Assembly (NCBI GenBank): GCA_021852345.1
Contig: JAJZNL010000007.1
Location: forward strand, 1-33,525
Direction of reading: 5' to 3'
Length of the DNA stretch: 33,525 bases
Source: Actinomycetes bacterium
GTDB taxonomy: Bacteria > Actinomycetota > Acidimicrobiia > Acidimicrobiales > JABEUL01
The position numbers and the translations under genes were made by a program. Shown here piece after piece: positions 1-8,104 of this stretch. A model generated the notes under the pieces. The model saw only the letters and a list, made by a program, of their open reading frames with translations, was not told the DNA's origin and searched no databases. The first letter of the stretch is position 1, and every line of letters begins with the position of its first letter.

Positions 1-112
1 TTAATGAAATAAATCACAGACCTAGAAAAGTGCTTGGATATAAAAGTGCTTACGAAGCTTATTATGGCATTAACCTGAACTACACTTGATAGGTAAACTA
101 TATTGCACTTCG
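1..112 (+). mobile_element. Right end of an IS30-family element (3' end of transposase plus terminal repeat)
   Basis: An open frame entering from outside the window (codons from base 3, stop TGA at 87-89) encodes a C-terminus containing RPRKVLGYKSAYEAYYG, the characteristic end of IS30-family DDE transposases. After the stop, bases 100-112 (ATATTGCACTTCG) are nearly the reverse complement of the CCAAGTGCAA-type left ends at 16031 and 33415, so this is read as the right terminal inverted repeat. The rest of the element lies to the left of the window. The insertion abuts the truncated lipoprotein pseudogene that starts at 113. Whether this copy is intact cannot be judged from the visible part. 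Confidence 0.8.
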
Positions 113-857
113 TTATTGAATCCAGGTAAATTCAACAGTGCTTACGTTAAGATTATTCATATAATCCGCCCAGAAAGAAGAAGCATACAGCATCACATTA
201 TATCCGTAATTCTGAAGCGTACTAACGAATGAAGACCACATGTAGTAGTTAGCGGCAATGCCGGTTAACCCTAGCGAACCCCCTGGTAGATACCATCCAT
301 AATTATCTCCGCTGCCTATTTCAGCATCTGCCATTACAAAGTTGAATGAAAACTGTGTGTCATAAGTACTTAAAACATACTCCGCCGCATTAAAATCTTC
401 AATAGTCTAATCGGCTTCAACCACTCCCCATTGAATTGGACTATATCCTAACAGAAATCCATCATTTGGCCCACTTAAGAATACGTATCCCCCCGCTCCA
501 ACACCGTGTCCCTGACAATAATTATTTTGCGCAGCCTCTATATTCGTCAGTAAATCTGCATTGGGTGTACTTGGAGGTTGAGTGTAAGGTGGAGCTGGCA
601 GTATAGGAAGATTGTAAGTATAACCTTCGCTGGAAAGGGGTATCTAGTCACCAAACGTTCCAATTTCTCCAAGATAAATATCATAATTAGTGTTGCATTG
701 TGGCTCAACATTAATACCTGATGAGACAGGACTTACAATTGGTCCGCCGGTGTCACTTCCCAACCCAACACTTTCACATCCAGCTAACACAAGTAGAGCC
801 ACCAAGAAAGCCAAAAATTACTTTCAACTTCTTACTTTTAAGACTCCATCGACTCAT
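113..857 (-). pseudogene. Decayed secreted lipoprotein gene, truncated by IS30
   Basis: Reading the minus strand from ATG at 857 gives a basic N-terminus. After correcting one base in a run of five T (about 811-820), this continues into a clear lipoprotein signal, LAFLVALLVLAGC. AAGGA lies about 10 bases upstream of the ATG. The body is continuous to 113 except for two in-frame TAG codons (around 643-645 and 407-409). It is rich in Pro, Asn and aromatic residues, and the last stretch (W/Y-rich, with NYGYNVMLYASSFW) vaguely recalls glycoside-hydrolase-like TIM-barrel proteins. It runs straight into the IS30 terminal repeat at 112, so the 3' end is lost. It lies 53 bases downstream of the kelch gene on the same strand and was probably cotranscribed. 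No family is recognised with confidence. Frameshift, two amber codons and truncation together argue that it is dead. Confidence 0.75.
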
Positions 858-910
858 GATAACTTTATCCTTCCGCTATCTAATCTTATGATATGAGATG
901 CTCAACTGCC

Positions 911-2782
911 CTATTGAAAATAACTGCTACCAGGCGCAAATGCAGTAACTTCAACTACGCCCCCGCAACTGCCCCAATTAGCGGCAGGTCCAGATGTCGC
1001 TTTTATCTGTACCTTAAACCAAGTCGCATTCCCCGGAATTTGCATTTGTAGAACCGGAATATTCGGACTGCAATCTCCACCTGCATCTTGTTGCTGTAGA
1101 AAGAAAGATGCCGCGAAGCCATCTCCTATTGCGAACTGTTTTGGAGTAACTTGAGGTGCTCTACCGTAAAGATCACCATTAACAATCTTAAAAGGGAAAA
1201 CAGATCCTGAATTTGTGATGAATTCTAAATTTGGATATCCTCCCGGTAAAAGACAGGGCGAACTCGCATTTACTGTTATTATTACTTGGGAGGTACTCAT
1301 TCCAGCCGCTGGACCGCCTGAGATTTCAGTAGCTGATAATTCATTTGACGTGCAGACAGTGTTAGCTGTCGGCTCAACAGCTGGCGTTGTGGTTGTAGCA
1401 ATGGGGAATTCCGGTAATAAAGGAGGATCGAGAGGATTAACGCCTGCGATATTTTGTTGTGTTACAGGAAGAGAAGTTGTCGGTGGTGTTAGATGAGAAG
1501 TCGTCGGCATTTGAGGAAGAACCAATCCCATAGTGTTATTGGGATCTCCGACTCTTGTCCAAGTTACTCCATTCCAAACCCATGTGTCATTTAAGGCATT
1601 TGCTCCTTCTAAACCTCCGAATAAGATTACGTCATAACTTTGATTGCTACTACTATTATCATGTAACTGAGTCAATCTATAAGCTGGCAACACTGCTATT
1701 GAGCTGGCACCTCTTGGAGAAGGAACATTTGTAAGATTGTTGTTTATCCAGTTAACTCCGTCCCAAACCCAGGTATCGTTTAAATCTTTACTGGTCAACC
1801 CGAAACCTCCAAACAGTACCAGTCCCATTTTAGAATTATTGCTAGAAAGTGATCCAGAATCTATTGGCGCTAAAGACATTGCGGAGGCTGCCCTTGGAGA
1901 AGGTGAATCTTGTGGGTGGAGTTGAATCCAATTAACACCATTCCATTCCCAGGTATCGTTTAATTCACCAGCGACCAAATTTAAACTACTCAATCCTCCA
2001 AATAATAATGTAGCGCAATTACGAACATCAACGCTATGGGTACAAGTATTTTGTTGTTCCATTCCTTGTAAAGTCATTGGCGCTAAAGACATCGCGGAGG
2101 CTGCCCTTGGAGAAGGTGAATCTTGTGAGTGAAGTTCAACCCAATTAACACCGTTCCATTCCCAGGTATCGTTTAAGGCGACATTAGAGGCGGTATTGAT
2201 ACCTCCAAATAGCAATACTCCAGAGTTAAGTTGATTTTGCTGTCGGATTTTGTTATCTGAGTTAATTGTAGAATCAAATTGATTAATGCGACTAACTGGC
2301 GCTAAAGACATCGCGGAGGCTGCCCTTGGAGAAGGTGAATCTTGTGGGTGGAGTTGAATCCAATTAACACCGTTCCAAACCCATGTGTCATCTAAAGAGA
2401 TTAATGATGAGTTTGATCGCTGTTCGCCCCCGAACAATAATAATTGGCGTGTTCTCACATCATAAACCATTGAGCTAAACGCTCTGGGAGTCGGAGAATT
2501 CTTTGGGTCGGCTCGATTCCACGATAAGCCGTTAAATATCCAAGTACCGCCCAAAAAATGTGCGTTTGGATTCACCCCGCCAAAAAGAATCAGCTGTTGC
2601 GTTGTCTCATCATAAGCGGCGACTGCGCCAGCCCTAACCGGAGGACTTGGCATTGGTAAGATACTATTAGCACTAGTATCGACCGATTTATAGATTGTCA
2701 CTCCAACTACACTAACTGCAATTAATACAATTGTGATAACTGTTATCCAAAAAACCAAGACTAACTTACGTCTGTGATTCAC
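911..2782 (-). CDS. Membrane-anchored kelch-repeat protein with DUF4232-like C-terminal domain
   Basis: A longer frame opens at TTG 2812. GTG at 2780-2782 is preceded by AAGGAGG with 5-base spacing and is chosen, giving 623 residues starting VNHRRK. One hydrophobic segment (about residues 9-32, LVFWITVITIVLIAVSVVGV) acts as an uncleaved anchor. It is followed by six kelch/galactose-oxidase-type repeats, each with LFGG, then LNDTW-W-G-W, then SPSPR (about residues 48-420). A Pro/Thr-rich linker leads to a C-terminal domain of about 160 residues starting near VCTSNELSATEISG, which resembles DUF4232, a domain found in actinobacterial secreted proteins (family recall). Six repeats suggest a closed beta-propeller outside the cell, probably for binding; I see no catalytic copper-oxidase signature. 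Repeats 2-5 are unusually alike at DNA level. A Cys pair sits in the repeat-4 insert. Ligand unknown. Confidence 0.8.
   Translation of the reverse strand: MNHRRKLVLVFWITVITIVLIAVSVVGVTIYKSVDTSANSILPMPSPPVRAGAVAAYDETTQQLILFGGVNPNAHFLGGTWIFNGLSWNRADPKNSPTPRAFSSMVYDVRTRQLLLFGGEQRSNSSLISLDDTWVWNGVNWIQLHPQDSPSPRAASAMSLAPVSRINQFDSTINSDNKIRQQNQLNSGVLLFGGINTASNVALNDTWEWNGVNWVELHSQDSPSPRAASAMSLAPMTLQGMEQQNTCTHSVDVRNCATLLFGGLSSLNLVAGELNDTWEWNGVNWIQLHPQDSPSPRAASAMSLAPIDSGSLSSNNSKMGLVLFGGFGLTSKDLNDTWVWDGVNWINNNLTNVPSPRGASSIAVLPAYRLTQLHDNSSSNQSYDVILFGGLEGANALNDTWVWNGVTWTRVGDPNNTMGLVLPQMPTTSHLTPPTTSLPVTQQNIAGVNPLDPPLLPEFPIATTTTPAVEPTANTVCTSNELSATEISGGPAAGMSTSQVIITVNASSPCLLPGGYPNLEFITNSGSVFPFKIVNGDLYGRAPQVTPKQFAIGDGFAASFFLQQQDAGGDCSPNIPVLQMQIPGNATWFKVQIKATSGPAANWGSCGGVVEVTAFAPGSSYFQ
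1866..2394 (-). repeat. Near-identical internal kelch-unit DNA repeats
   Basis: Three segments of about 97 bases at 1866-1962, 2079-2175 and 2298-2394 are almost identical over at least their first 75 bases, starting GGCGCTAAAGACAT. They are spaced 213 and 219 bases apart, which is one kelch unit. They encode the W-x-QLHPQDSPSPRAASAMSLAP boundary between successive blades. The sequence between them differs freely. This pattern indicates recent duplication or gene conversion between repeats. Confidence 0.9.
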
Positions 2783-3015
2783 GTCCTCCTCCTTATGAGA
2801 TAAACTTGCCAAGTGGTTTGCGGAAATAATGTAACATTTAGAGCTTCCTTCATAATCTTAAATTTTACGCTTAGCCAGTGAAACTAAATATTGAGTGTGA
2901 TCCATGGAGCAAGTTAATCAGATTAGTAATTGAAAATATCTTCATTTAATAATATTATTGTCCTTATTCAAAATTTGCATACTATCCTTACCTTATTAGT
3001 ACCCTAATTTTTGTT

Positions 3016-3541
3016 ATAAACCTATTTAAACCTGAATTTAACCTACATTGCCACCAAGAGCGGCCACCTGTATTTAGCTCCTGTCTAGATGTATATTCTA
3101 GGTTAATCGTTGCATATGGGCTTGGTAACTTAATGACAACTGAGCTATTTGTTGAATCACTTGGCATCGTATCAACGACTAGAAACAGGTCTAAATTTAA
3201 CAGTGCCATATTTCATAGCGACCATGGCAGTCAATATAGTTCTCGCGAATTTAGAGCTACTCAAAAGGCTTTAGGGATGACTCAATTCATGGGAGCAGTC
3301 GGGCGGTAGCTATGACAATGCCATGGCCGAATCCTTGTGGGCATCACTCAAAAAAACAGCTCTTTTATAAGACTAAATTTGAGTCAAGAGAGCAAGCTAA
3401 ACAAGAAATTATTTCTTGGATAAAATGGTACAATAATGAACGGATTCACACTTCAATTGGGAACATGTCCCCAGCTGACTTTGAAGCTAAAGGTCTTAAG
3501 CAAAGTGCTTGAGAGCGTGTCCAGTTTTTTGAGTAGGTCTA
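3016..3541 (+). pseudogene. Degenerate IS3-family transposase OrfB (integrase core) remnant
   Basis: Pieces in different plus frames assemble into an IS3 OrfB catalytic core. TYIATKSGHLYLAPV (about 3044-3091) is followed by LDVYSRLIVAYGLGN and MTTELFVESLGIV, then IFHSDHGSQYSS with a DDE aspartate (3207-3245). Next come GSYDNAMAESLWASLK with the DDE glutamate (3303-3350) and FYKTKFESREQAKQEI through IHTSIGNMSPADFE, ending TGA at 3510-3512. At least three frame changes separate these blocks. The GTGTCCAGTTTTTTGAGTAG stretch from 3517 resembles the outer end of such elements. No OrfA or left end is visible, so this is a dead 3' fragment. It lies upstream of the divergently read kelch gene. Confidence 0.82.
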
Positions 3542-3773
3542 TACTACCTGTATTTATGCCCGTATATGCATTTAATGGTATCTAATTAGTATTGGTTTAA
3601 TTAAACTGTTTTTAGGGGTGCCCCCGTATCTTTTACGTTTGTGGGATAGATAATTACCAAATCAGCTAGGTACTGTTTTTAGTTTGGTAACGATAAATTG
3701 TATGGTTATTAAAACCGATAGATGGGCGTCGCTAGATGACATGGACGACAGTCGGGTTGAGCTGTAAAAAAAG

Positions 3774-3846
3774 TGGAGGTGAGCGGACTTGAACCGCCGA
3801 CTTCCACGTTGCGAACGTGGCGCTCTTCCAACTGAGCTACACCCCC
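3774..3846 (-). tRNA. tRNA-Ala (anticodon CGC)
   Basis: The minus strand folds as a 73-base cloverleaf. The acceptor stem is GGGGGTG with CACCTCC, the D arm GCTC/GAGC, the anticodon stem CCACG/CGTGG with loop TTCGCAA, and the T arm contains GGTTCAAGTCC. The loop places CGC at positions 34-36. The third acceptor pair is G3:U70, the classical alanine identity element, and the discriminator base is A. No CCA is encoded. It lies downstream of the GlpR/SepX-like gene on the same strand. Confidence 0.95.
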
Positions 3847-3968
3847 AATAAAGGGTTTACTTTTTGACAGGAACTTTGTCTATGAGGAATGAATTAAATA
3901 CGGTATTTTAAAGTTTATATCCGTATCAACGAGTGTGATTTTAGCCTTAATAGTTTTTTGTCACAATT

Positions 3969-4607
3969 TTACTTTTGTGATAATTTACCTAAAATAACCA
4001 CCGAACTGTCGCCTTGTCCAAAGGTACTATTACGAACAGGCTTTGGCGCTCTGTTGACAGCCGCCTTGTTTTGAATTGGAGTAAGCTTTCGCCGTTTTTC
4101 TGCTTCGAGTGTCTCGGTATATTTAACTGCACCAACATAACTAAATATTAAAACCGCCGACATAAAAGTTAAAATCCATAGCGCTTCAAGCGATCCAATC
4201 ATTCCTAAAAGACCTGTTAAAACGCAGAATGTACCGAGCAATAGCATTACCAATCGTCGTCTTTCAAGCATTTGCTCTCTATTCAAAATTAATCTGTTTT
4301 GAGCAAAAGCATTAAGGCGATCAGATTGAGGTCGATTTGAAGTTTTTGAAGCGGTTGTCCTTGTGGAGTTTAGGCTAGCGGTGGAACGGTAAACGTTTTG
4401 GTCTTGCCGCACAACAACACCAACCTGTGATATTTGAGCGTGCGGCGCAGAGGAGTGATTAAAAGCGGATAGTGATTTATTGAACTGTCCAATTGACCCG
4501 CCTGAAAATCTGTCAAATTCTTTTCTCAGGGTTCGCAAAACCGACGGTCCAAAAAAAACTGCCCATGCAAGTCCTACTATAACGACTACCGATAACAATG
4601 CAGCCAA
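3969..4607 (-). CDS. GlpR/SepX-like actinobacterial membrane protein (putative division-associated)
   Basis: The 212-residue protein has an N-terminal membrane segment (about residues 4-25), then a polar, Ser/Asn-rich region with coiled-coil-like RLILNREQMLERRR. Two adjacent membrane segments follow (about 117-138 and 142-162), then a basic KYTETLEAEKRRKL stretch and a disordered tail. Position between moaC and tRNA-Ala, downstream of galU, matches the location of Rv0996/GlpR/SepX genes in other actinobacteria. Those proteins have this topology and act in cell division, with GlpR acting as membrane receptor for the gephyrin-like Glp. The assignment rests on topology and synteny, not residue-level recognition. 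The start is uncertain: TTG 4607 has GAGGAG almost touching it, while TTG at 4598 has better spacing. Confidence 0.55.
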   Translation of the reverse strand: MAALLSVVVIVGLAWAVFFGPSVLRTLRKEFDRFSGGSIGQFNKSLSAFNHSSAPHAQISQVGVVVRQDQNVYRSTASLNSTRTTASKTSNRPQSDRLNAFAQNRLILNREQMLERRRLVMLLLGTFCVLTGLLGMIGSLEALWILTFMSAVLIFSYVGAVKYTETLEAEKRRKLTPIQNKAAVNRAPKPVRNSTFGQGDSSVVILGKLSQK

Positions 4608-5089
4608 ACTCCTCGCCTACCTTTCTAATTAATTTATCAAAGTCCAATATTTAAGTGGTGGATTATAGCTAAAAATCGAGGATCGCTTACAATTTAGCTT
4701 ACTAGAGATTGTCACTACCAATTTACAGTTAATTCGTCAGCGGGCAAAATTACCGCATAAAGTGACAGTGGTTTTACTGATTCGACCCCCCATTATCTCA
4801 ATTGAAGGCAAGTATTTACAAATAACAAAGTATCTTGAAAATTACAATTTTCTAAAAAGTACTCTAAGAACGGCACTCTTGTACACGACACGCAATTTAA
4901 ATATTGACTGACGGAATTGCTCAAAACTTGATCATTTTGGGCACAAATATTTGTATCTTTGTATCGCTGAATTCATTTAAGGCTACGTTAATGACAGCAA
5001 AAAACGTTACGACAACTATTGCTGGATTTTTAAAGAGAACTATTTGATTGCTCTCAATGGCAAATTTAATGGTTGGGATTTATTAATTG
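4608..5089. other. Gene-free stretch between moaC and the GlpR-like gene
   Basis: About 480 bases, AT-rich, with no convincing coding frame on either strand and no hairpin with a T-run. In several actinobacteria a rimJ-type acetyltransferase sits in the equivalent place; I could not recognise remnants of one here. It presumably carries the promoter for the minus-strand membrane-protein gene. Confidence 0.5.
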
Positions 5090-5578
5090 CTATTTTTGTA
5101 GTTCGCTACGTTTAAATACCCCTGATTTTCCACCGGTCTTTTCCCATAAAGCAATCTCGGATATCACCATTTCGCGATCTGCCGATTTACACATATCGTA
5201 TATAGTTAAGCATGCGACAGAAACTGCTGTTAAGGCTTCCATCTCCACGCCAGTTCTGTCAACCGTTTCAACTTGCGCTTCCACTTCAACGTAGTCGTCA
5301 CCTAATGTGAAGTTTATTGAAACAGACCCAATTAATAGAGGATGACAAAGTGGGATTAAATCCGAGCATCTTTTTGAAGCCTGGATTCCGGCAATTCTTG
5401 CCGCCGCAAGTACATCTCCTTTAGAGATGGCATTTGACGCAACCAACGAAGTGGTTTCTGGTTTCATGTAAACCTTACCTTTTGCCAAGGCTTTTCGATG
5501 GGTGGGTTCTTTTGGGGTTACGTCCACCATTTGTGCTCTTCCCAATGGGTCTACATGTGTAAGCTCGCTACCAGTCAC
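5090..5578 (-). CDS. moaC: Cyclic pyranopterin monophosphate synthase accessory protein MoaC
   Basis: The 162-residue protein matches MoaC from end to end. MoaC acts with MoaA to convert GTP to cyclic pyranopterin monophosphate, the first step of molybdenum cofactor synthesis, in the cytoplasm. Visible signatures are LTHVDPLGRAQMVDV at the N-terminus, the LIPLCHPLLI active-site segment (residues 74-83, His79), the ETVDRTGVEMEALTAV segment (104-119), and YDMCKSAD with Asp128 and Lys131. Length is normal. The start is GTG at 5578, placed by homology; no good ribosome-binding site precedes it. It lies about 150 bases downstream of galU on the same strand. No other Mo-cofactor gene is in the window, and moeA, often located here, is missing. 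Confidence 0.97.
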   Translation of the reverse strand: MTGSELTHVDPLGRAQMVDVTPKEPTHRKALAKGKVYMKPETTSLVASNAISKGDVLAAARIAGIQASKRCSDLIPLCHPLLIGSVSINFTLGDDYVEVEAQVETVDRTGVEMEALTAVSVACLTIYDMCKSADREMVISEIALWEKTGGKSGVFKRSELQK

Positions 5579-5726
5579 TTAATTAAGTATAACTAAATTT
5601 CAATCTCTTATCAAACTTAACTGCCATATAAATGGACAATTATCATTCATGCTACAGGGTTTTTGGTTTTAGGTTGACGTTTAGCGGTGCATGTATCGGT
5701 AGAAAAATAGTTTTAATCTGATGATT

Positions 5727-6608
5727 CTAAAGATATCTGCGTGAAAGATCTTTCAAAATCTCAATAACTCCTTCTTTGAGGTCTGGGCGGTTGAGGGCAA
5801 ATTCAAAGTTGGTTTTTAAATAATCAAGCTTATTTCCAATATCGTATCTACCATCTGTAAATACGTATCCCAAAACTTCGTGGTCTTGCAAGTACAGTTG
5901 AATAGCATCGGTAAGTTGAAGCTCCCCATTTTTTCCTGGCGCAATTTGGCTTATGTAGTCAAATATGTCGGAGCTAAAGACATATCGCCCCATTATGGCC
6001 AATTTGGAAGGTGCTGCTTCGGGTTCGGGTTTTTCGACAACTTCGGTGATTTTAACCACATTTGCGTTTTCAGTTTCTTTGTAGGATACACAGCCATACA
6101 TAGAAATTTCCTCAGGTTTTACTTCCTTTAGGGCCAATATTATTTTATTTGTGTTTTGATTTAGTATCATCATCTCACTGAGCACAGTTGAGTTTGGTGC
6201 CATGAGATCGTCAGCAAGCAAAACTGCGAACGGCTCATTGCCGACATGAGCCTTTGACATGAGAATAGCATGTCCTAGACCAAGCGGTTCGGGTTGACGT
6301 GCAAAGTAAAAATCGGCTGATTCGGATATTTCAACTATACCGTTGAGTTCGTCAAGTTTGTCTGCCCTCTTAAGGTAATATTCCAACTCAAATGATCGGT
6401 CAAAATGATCCGCAAGAGAGCGTTTACCCCGACCGGTAATTATCAAAACATCTTGAATACCGGCTGTTATCGCCTCCTCGACAACATATTGAATTGCAGG
6501 TTTGTCAACCACGGGGAGCATCTCTTTAGGTTGCGCCTTAGTCGCTGGTAAAAATCTAGTTCCCAGGCCAGCAGCGGGGATAACCGCCTTTGTTAGCAGA
6601 GTCCTCAT
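5727..6608 (-). CDS. galU: UTP-glucose-1-phosphate uridylyltransferase GalU
   Basis: The 293-residue protein is a bacterial UDP-glucose pyrophosphorylase making UDP-glucose from UTP and glucose-1-phosphate for envelope glycans. The nucleotide-binding motif lies at residues 11-29 (PAAGLGTRFLPATKAQPKE), followed by MLPVVDKPAIQYVVEEA. FYFARQPEPLGLGHAI, LLADDLM, VEKPEP and GELQLTDAI are further GalU family blocks. The length is normal. ATG at 6606-6608 is the first codon; no clear Shine-Dalgarno is seen, so the transcript may be leaderless or weakly initiated. It is divergent from fmdB, as galU and the fmdB homologue Rv0991c are in M. tuberculosis. Confidence 0.96.
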   Translation of the reverse strand: MRTLLTKAVIPAAGLGTRFLPATKAQPKEMLPVVDKPAIQYVVEEAITAGIQDVLIITGRGKRSLADHFDRSFELEYYLKRADKLDELNGIVEISESADFYFARQPEPLGLGHAILMSKAHVGNEPFAVLLADDLMAPNSTVLSEMMILNQNTNKIILALKEVKPEEISMYGCVSYKETENANVVKITEVVEKPEPEAAPSKLAIMGRYVFSSDIFDYISQIAPGKNGELQLTDAIQLYLQDHEVLGYVFTDGRYDIGNKLDYLKTNFEFALNRPDLKEGVIEILKDLSRRYL

Positions 6609-6700
6609 AATTGATGTTTGCTTTCAAAATTAGTAGTTGCTGAATTTGGATTATGGATGGCTGTAGGTGGTCTTGTCTTCATTTGTAACAATCTTAGTTA

Positions 6701-6719
6701 ATGTCATGTTCACTGACAT
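6701..6719. promoter_or_regulatory. Inverted repeat between galU and fmdB, possible operator
   Basis: ATGTCA and TGACAT flank a 7-base centre (TGTTCAC) in the 275-base divergent intergenic region. There is no T-run, so a protein-binding site is more likely than a terminator. No regulator is identified. Confidence 0.3.
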
Positions 6720-6841
6720 ATATTTGAGGTTTATAGTTTCTCACTGAAATTTAAATTAGAATTTACAATAAATCAAATTCGCGGCGGTTTGTTTAAAAAC
6801 TGTGTTCCCATCTGATTTGCATCATTTCAATTAAATTACGG

Positions 6842-6847
6842 TACAAT
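6842..6847 (+). promoter_or_regulatory. Putative -10 element of fmdB
   Basis: TACAAT followed by TATC lies 37 bases upstream of the fmdB ATG. The same ten bases, TACAATTATC, occur upstream of the lipoprotein gene at 28004. No strong -35 at ideal spacing is seen. Confidence 0.35.
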
Positions 6848-6883
6848 TATCATATATAAAAAACATATTATTGGGAGTAATTT

Positions 6884-7273
6884 ATGCCAGTTTACGAATA
6901 TCGTTGCAAACACTGTGATTATAGTTTCGAGCGTAACCAATCCTTTCACGAAGAGCCATTGGCAAAATGCCCTAAATGCGAGACCGACTCGCTTAAGAAG
7001 GTTTTTTCTACGGTCGGTATAGCTTTCAAGGGAAGCGGGTTTTATAAGAACGATTCGAGGAATGGCTCTACTAGCTCTGCAGCAGGATCGTCTTCGAGTG
7101 CCGTTTCGGCGATGGGAGAAAAAAATATTTCGACCCCTACCTCTGATATCAAAACCGAAAGCGGTACCGCGGGATCAAACACTTCAACTAACTCGAGCAA
7201 GACTGAAACCACAAAGAGTGAGAAATCAAACGCTTCAAGTGAACTAGCAGCTTCGGCCTCAAAAAACAGCTAA
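6884..7273 (+). CDS. FmdB-family zinc-ribbon protein with disordered Ser-rich tail (Ruc/Rv0991c-like)
   Basis: The 129-residue protein starts MPVYEYRCKHCDYSFE, the typical FmdB zinc ribbon, with two Cys pairs (Cys8/Cys11 and CPKC near 29-32) that should bind one zinc. The stretch KKVFSTVGIAFKGSGFYKND completes the domain. From about residue 60 the chain is low-complexity Ser/Thr/Asn/Lys and predicted disordered. Its M. tuberculosis relative, Rv0991c, has the same ribbon-plus-disordered-tail build and was reported as a redox-regulated chaperone. A similar role here is inference. GGGAG six bases upstream supports the ATG. It is divergent from galU. Confidence 0.85.
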   Translation: MPVYEYRCKHCDYSFERNQSFHEEPLAKCPKCETDSLKKVFSTVGIAFKGSGFYKNDSRNGSTSSAAGSSSSAVSAMGEKNISTPTSDIKTESGTAGSNTSTNSSKTETTKSEKSNASSELAASASKNS

Positions 7274-7806
7274 ATTGCATTTCAAGCTATCGTTTAAGCT
7301 AAGCAAAGCGATCCTTAACAAGAATTATTTTCTGTCGGTGCTCTAGAATGGCGATTTGGCTCTATCTTGTGGGGTTTTAAACTTAAACAGCCGTAAAACT
7401 TACTTTAAATCTTTGACTATCTGTAATAGTGATTGATGGTATTTTTAGGGTATCGATAAAAATGATTAAACTATCATGGTTAAATTTTAGAAATATTAAT
7501 AAAAATTTATATTTTTCACTGGACAAATTGACTTGTTTGATGCTAGAGTTTATATAGCAGTTAACATAATTTCTCGTCGGACTAAAAAAACTGCTTTACG
7601 CAACTACCGATAACAGATTTGTTAAAAACTGAGTTAATTGGGATTTTTTAGGCAAAAGTTACCGCTGTAATGGTTTCAGATTTATCGGTTCGTGTGGCGA
7701 GAATGTCTGCTGACGAGTTATTATTATCGTCGGTTTACCTATTGGTAAATGTGGGTTAACTGCAATTGAAACTATAAGAAACTATTGATTAAATTAACGG
7801 AAAGCT
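7274..7806 (+). other. Long intergenic region / whiB 5' leader
   Basis: About 530 bases without a coding frame. It contains a good vegetative-type promoter at 7528-7556, implying that the whiB transcript carries a leader of roughly 240 bases. I see no strong terminator after fmdB. Confidence 0.5.
7528..7556 (+). promoter_or_regulatory. Candidate whiB promoter
   Basis: TTGACT at 7528-7533, a 17-base spacer, then TATATA at 7551-7556. The -35 matches 5 of 6 consensus bases and spacing is ideal. The start codon of whiB is about 250 bases downstream. Confidence 0.5.
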
Positions 7807-8058
7807 ATGAGAAAGACTCAAGTAAATCCTGCGTGGAGAGTAAAAGCGGCATGTAAAGGTTTGGAACCGGATATCTTTTATCCAGAACCTGACGACGACG
7901 AAGGAGCCATTGAGGCTAAAGCTATTTGCGGACAATGTCCGGTGAAAGAGCTTTGTCTTGAACACGCACTTACCTATCGTGAAAAAGACGGTGTATGGGG
8001 CGGTGCTACTGAACGCGAGCGCAGAAGAATATTAAGACAGCGGAGAAAATCGGCGTAA
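7807..8058 (+). CDS. WhiB-family iron-sulfur transcriptional regulator
   Basis: The 83-residue protein has the four conserved cysteines of the Wbl family: Cys16, Cys41, Cys44 and Cys50 (C-x24-C-x2-C-x5-C), which bind a [4Fe-4S] cluster. The GVWGG turn (about residues 63-67) and a basic C-terminal tail (ERERRRILRQRRKSA) for DNA contact follow. Wbl proteins occur essentially only in Actinobacteria and their phages and usually act by binding the principal sigma factor. An acidic PEPDDDEG run lies between the first two Cys. GGAAAG lies upstream of the ATG. The subclass (WhiB1, WhmD etc.) cannot be assigned by eye. It stands alone, with a long leader. Confidence 0.95.
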   Translation: MRKTQVNPAWRVKAACKGLEPDIFYPEPDDDEGAIEAKAICGQCPVKELCLEHALTYREKDGVWGGATERERRRILRQRRKSA

Positions 8059-8104
8059 TGTCGCTTTTGGTACGAAAGGCATTTGTGAGATAGCTTTGTG
8101 GACT

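Noticed and set aside
113..334. A separate 73-residue minus-strand gene
   Set aside because: The frame continues upstream through two TAG codons to a lipobox; it is the tail of the pseudogene, not a gene of its own.
1866..2394. CRISPR-like array from regularly spaced repeats
   Set aside because: The repeats are about 97 bases, lie in frame inside the kelch gene and encode blade boundaries; there are no short repeats, spacers or cas genes.
2988..3209. A 73-residue minus-strand frame starting at 3209
   Set aside because: The plus strand over the same bases encodes IS3 OrfB blocks (LDVYSRLIVAYG, MTTELFVESLG, IFHSDHG), so the minus frame is an antisense shadow.
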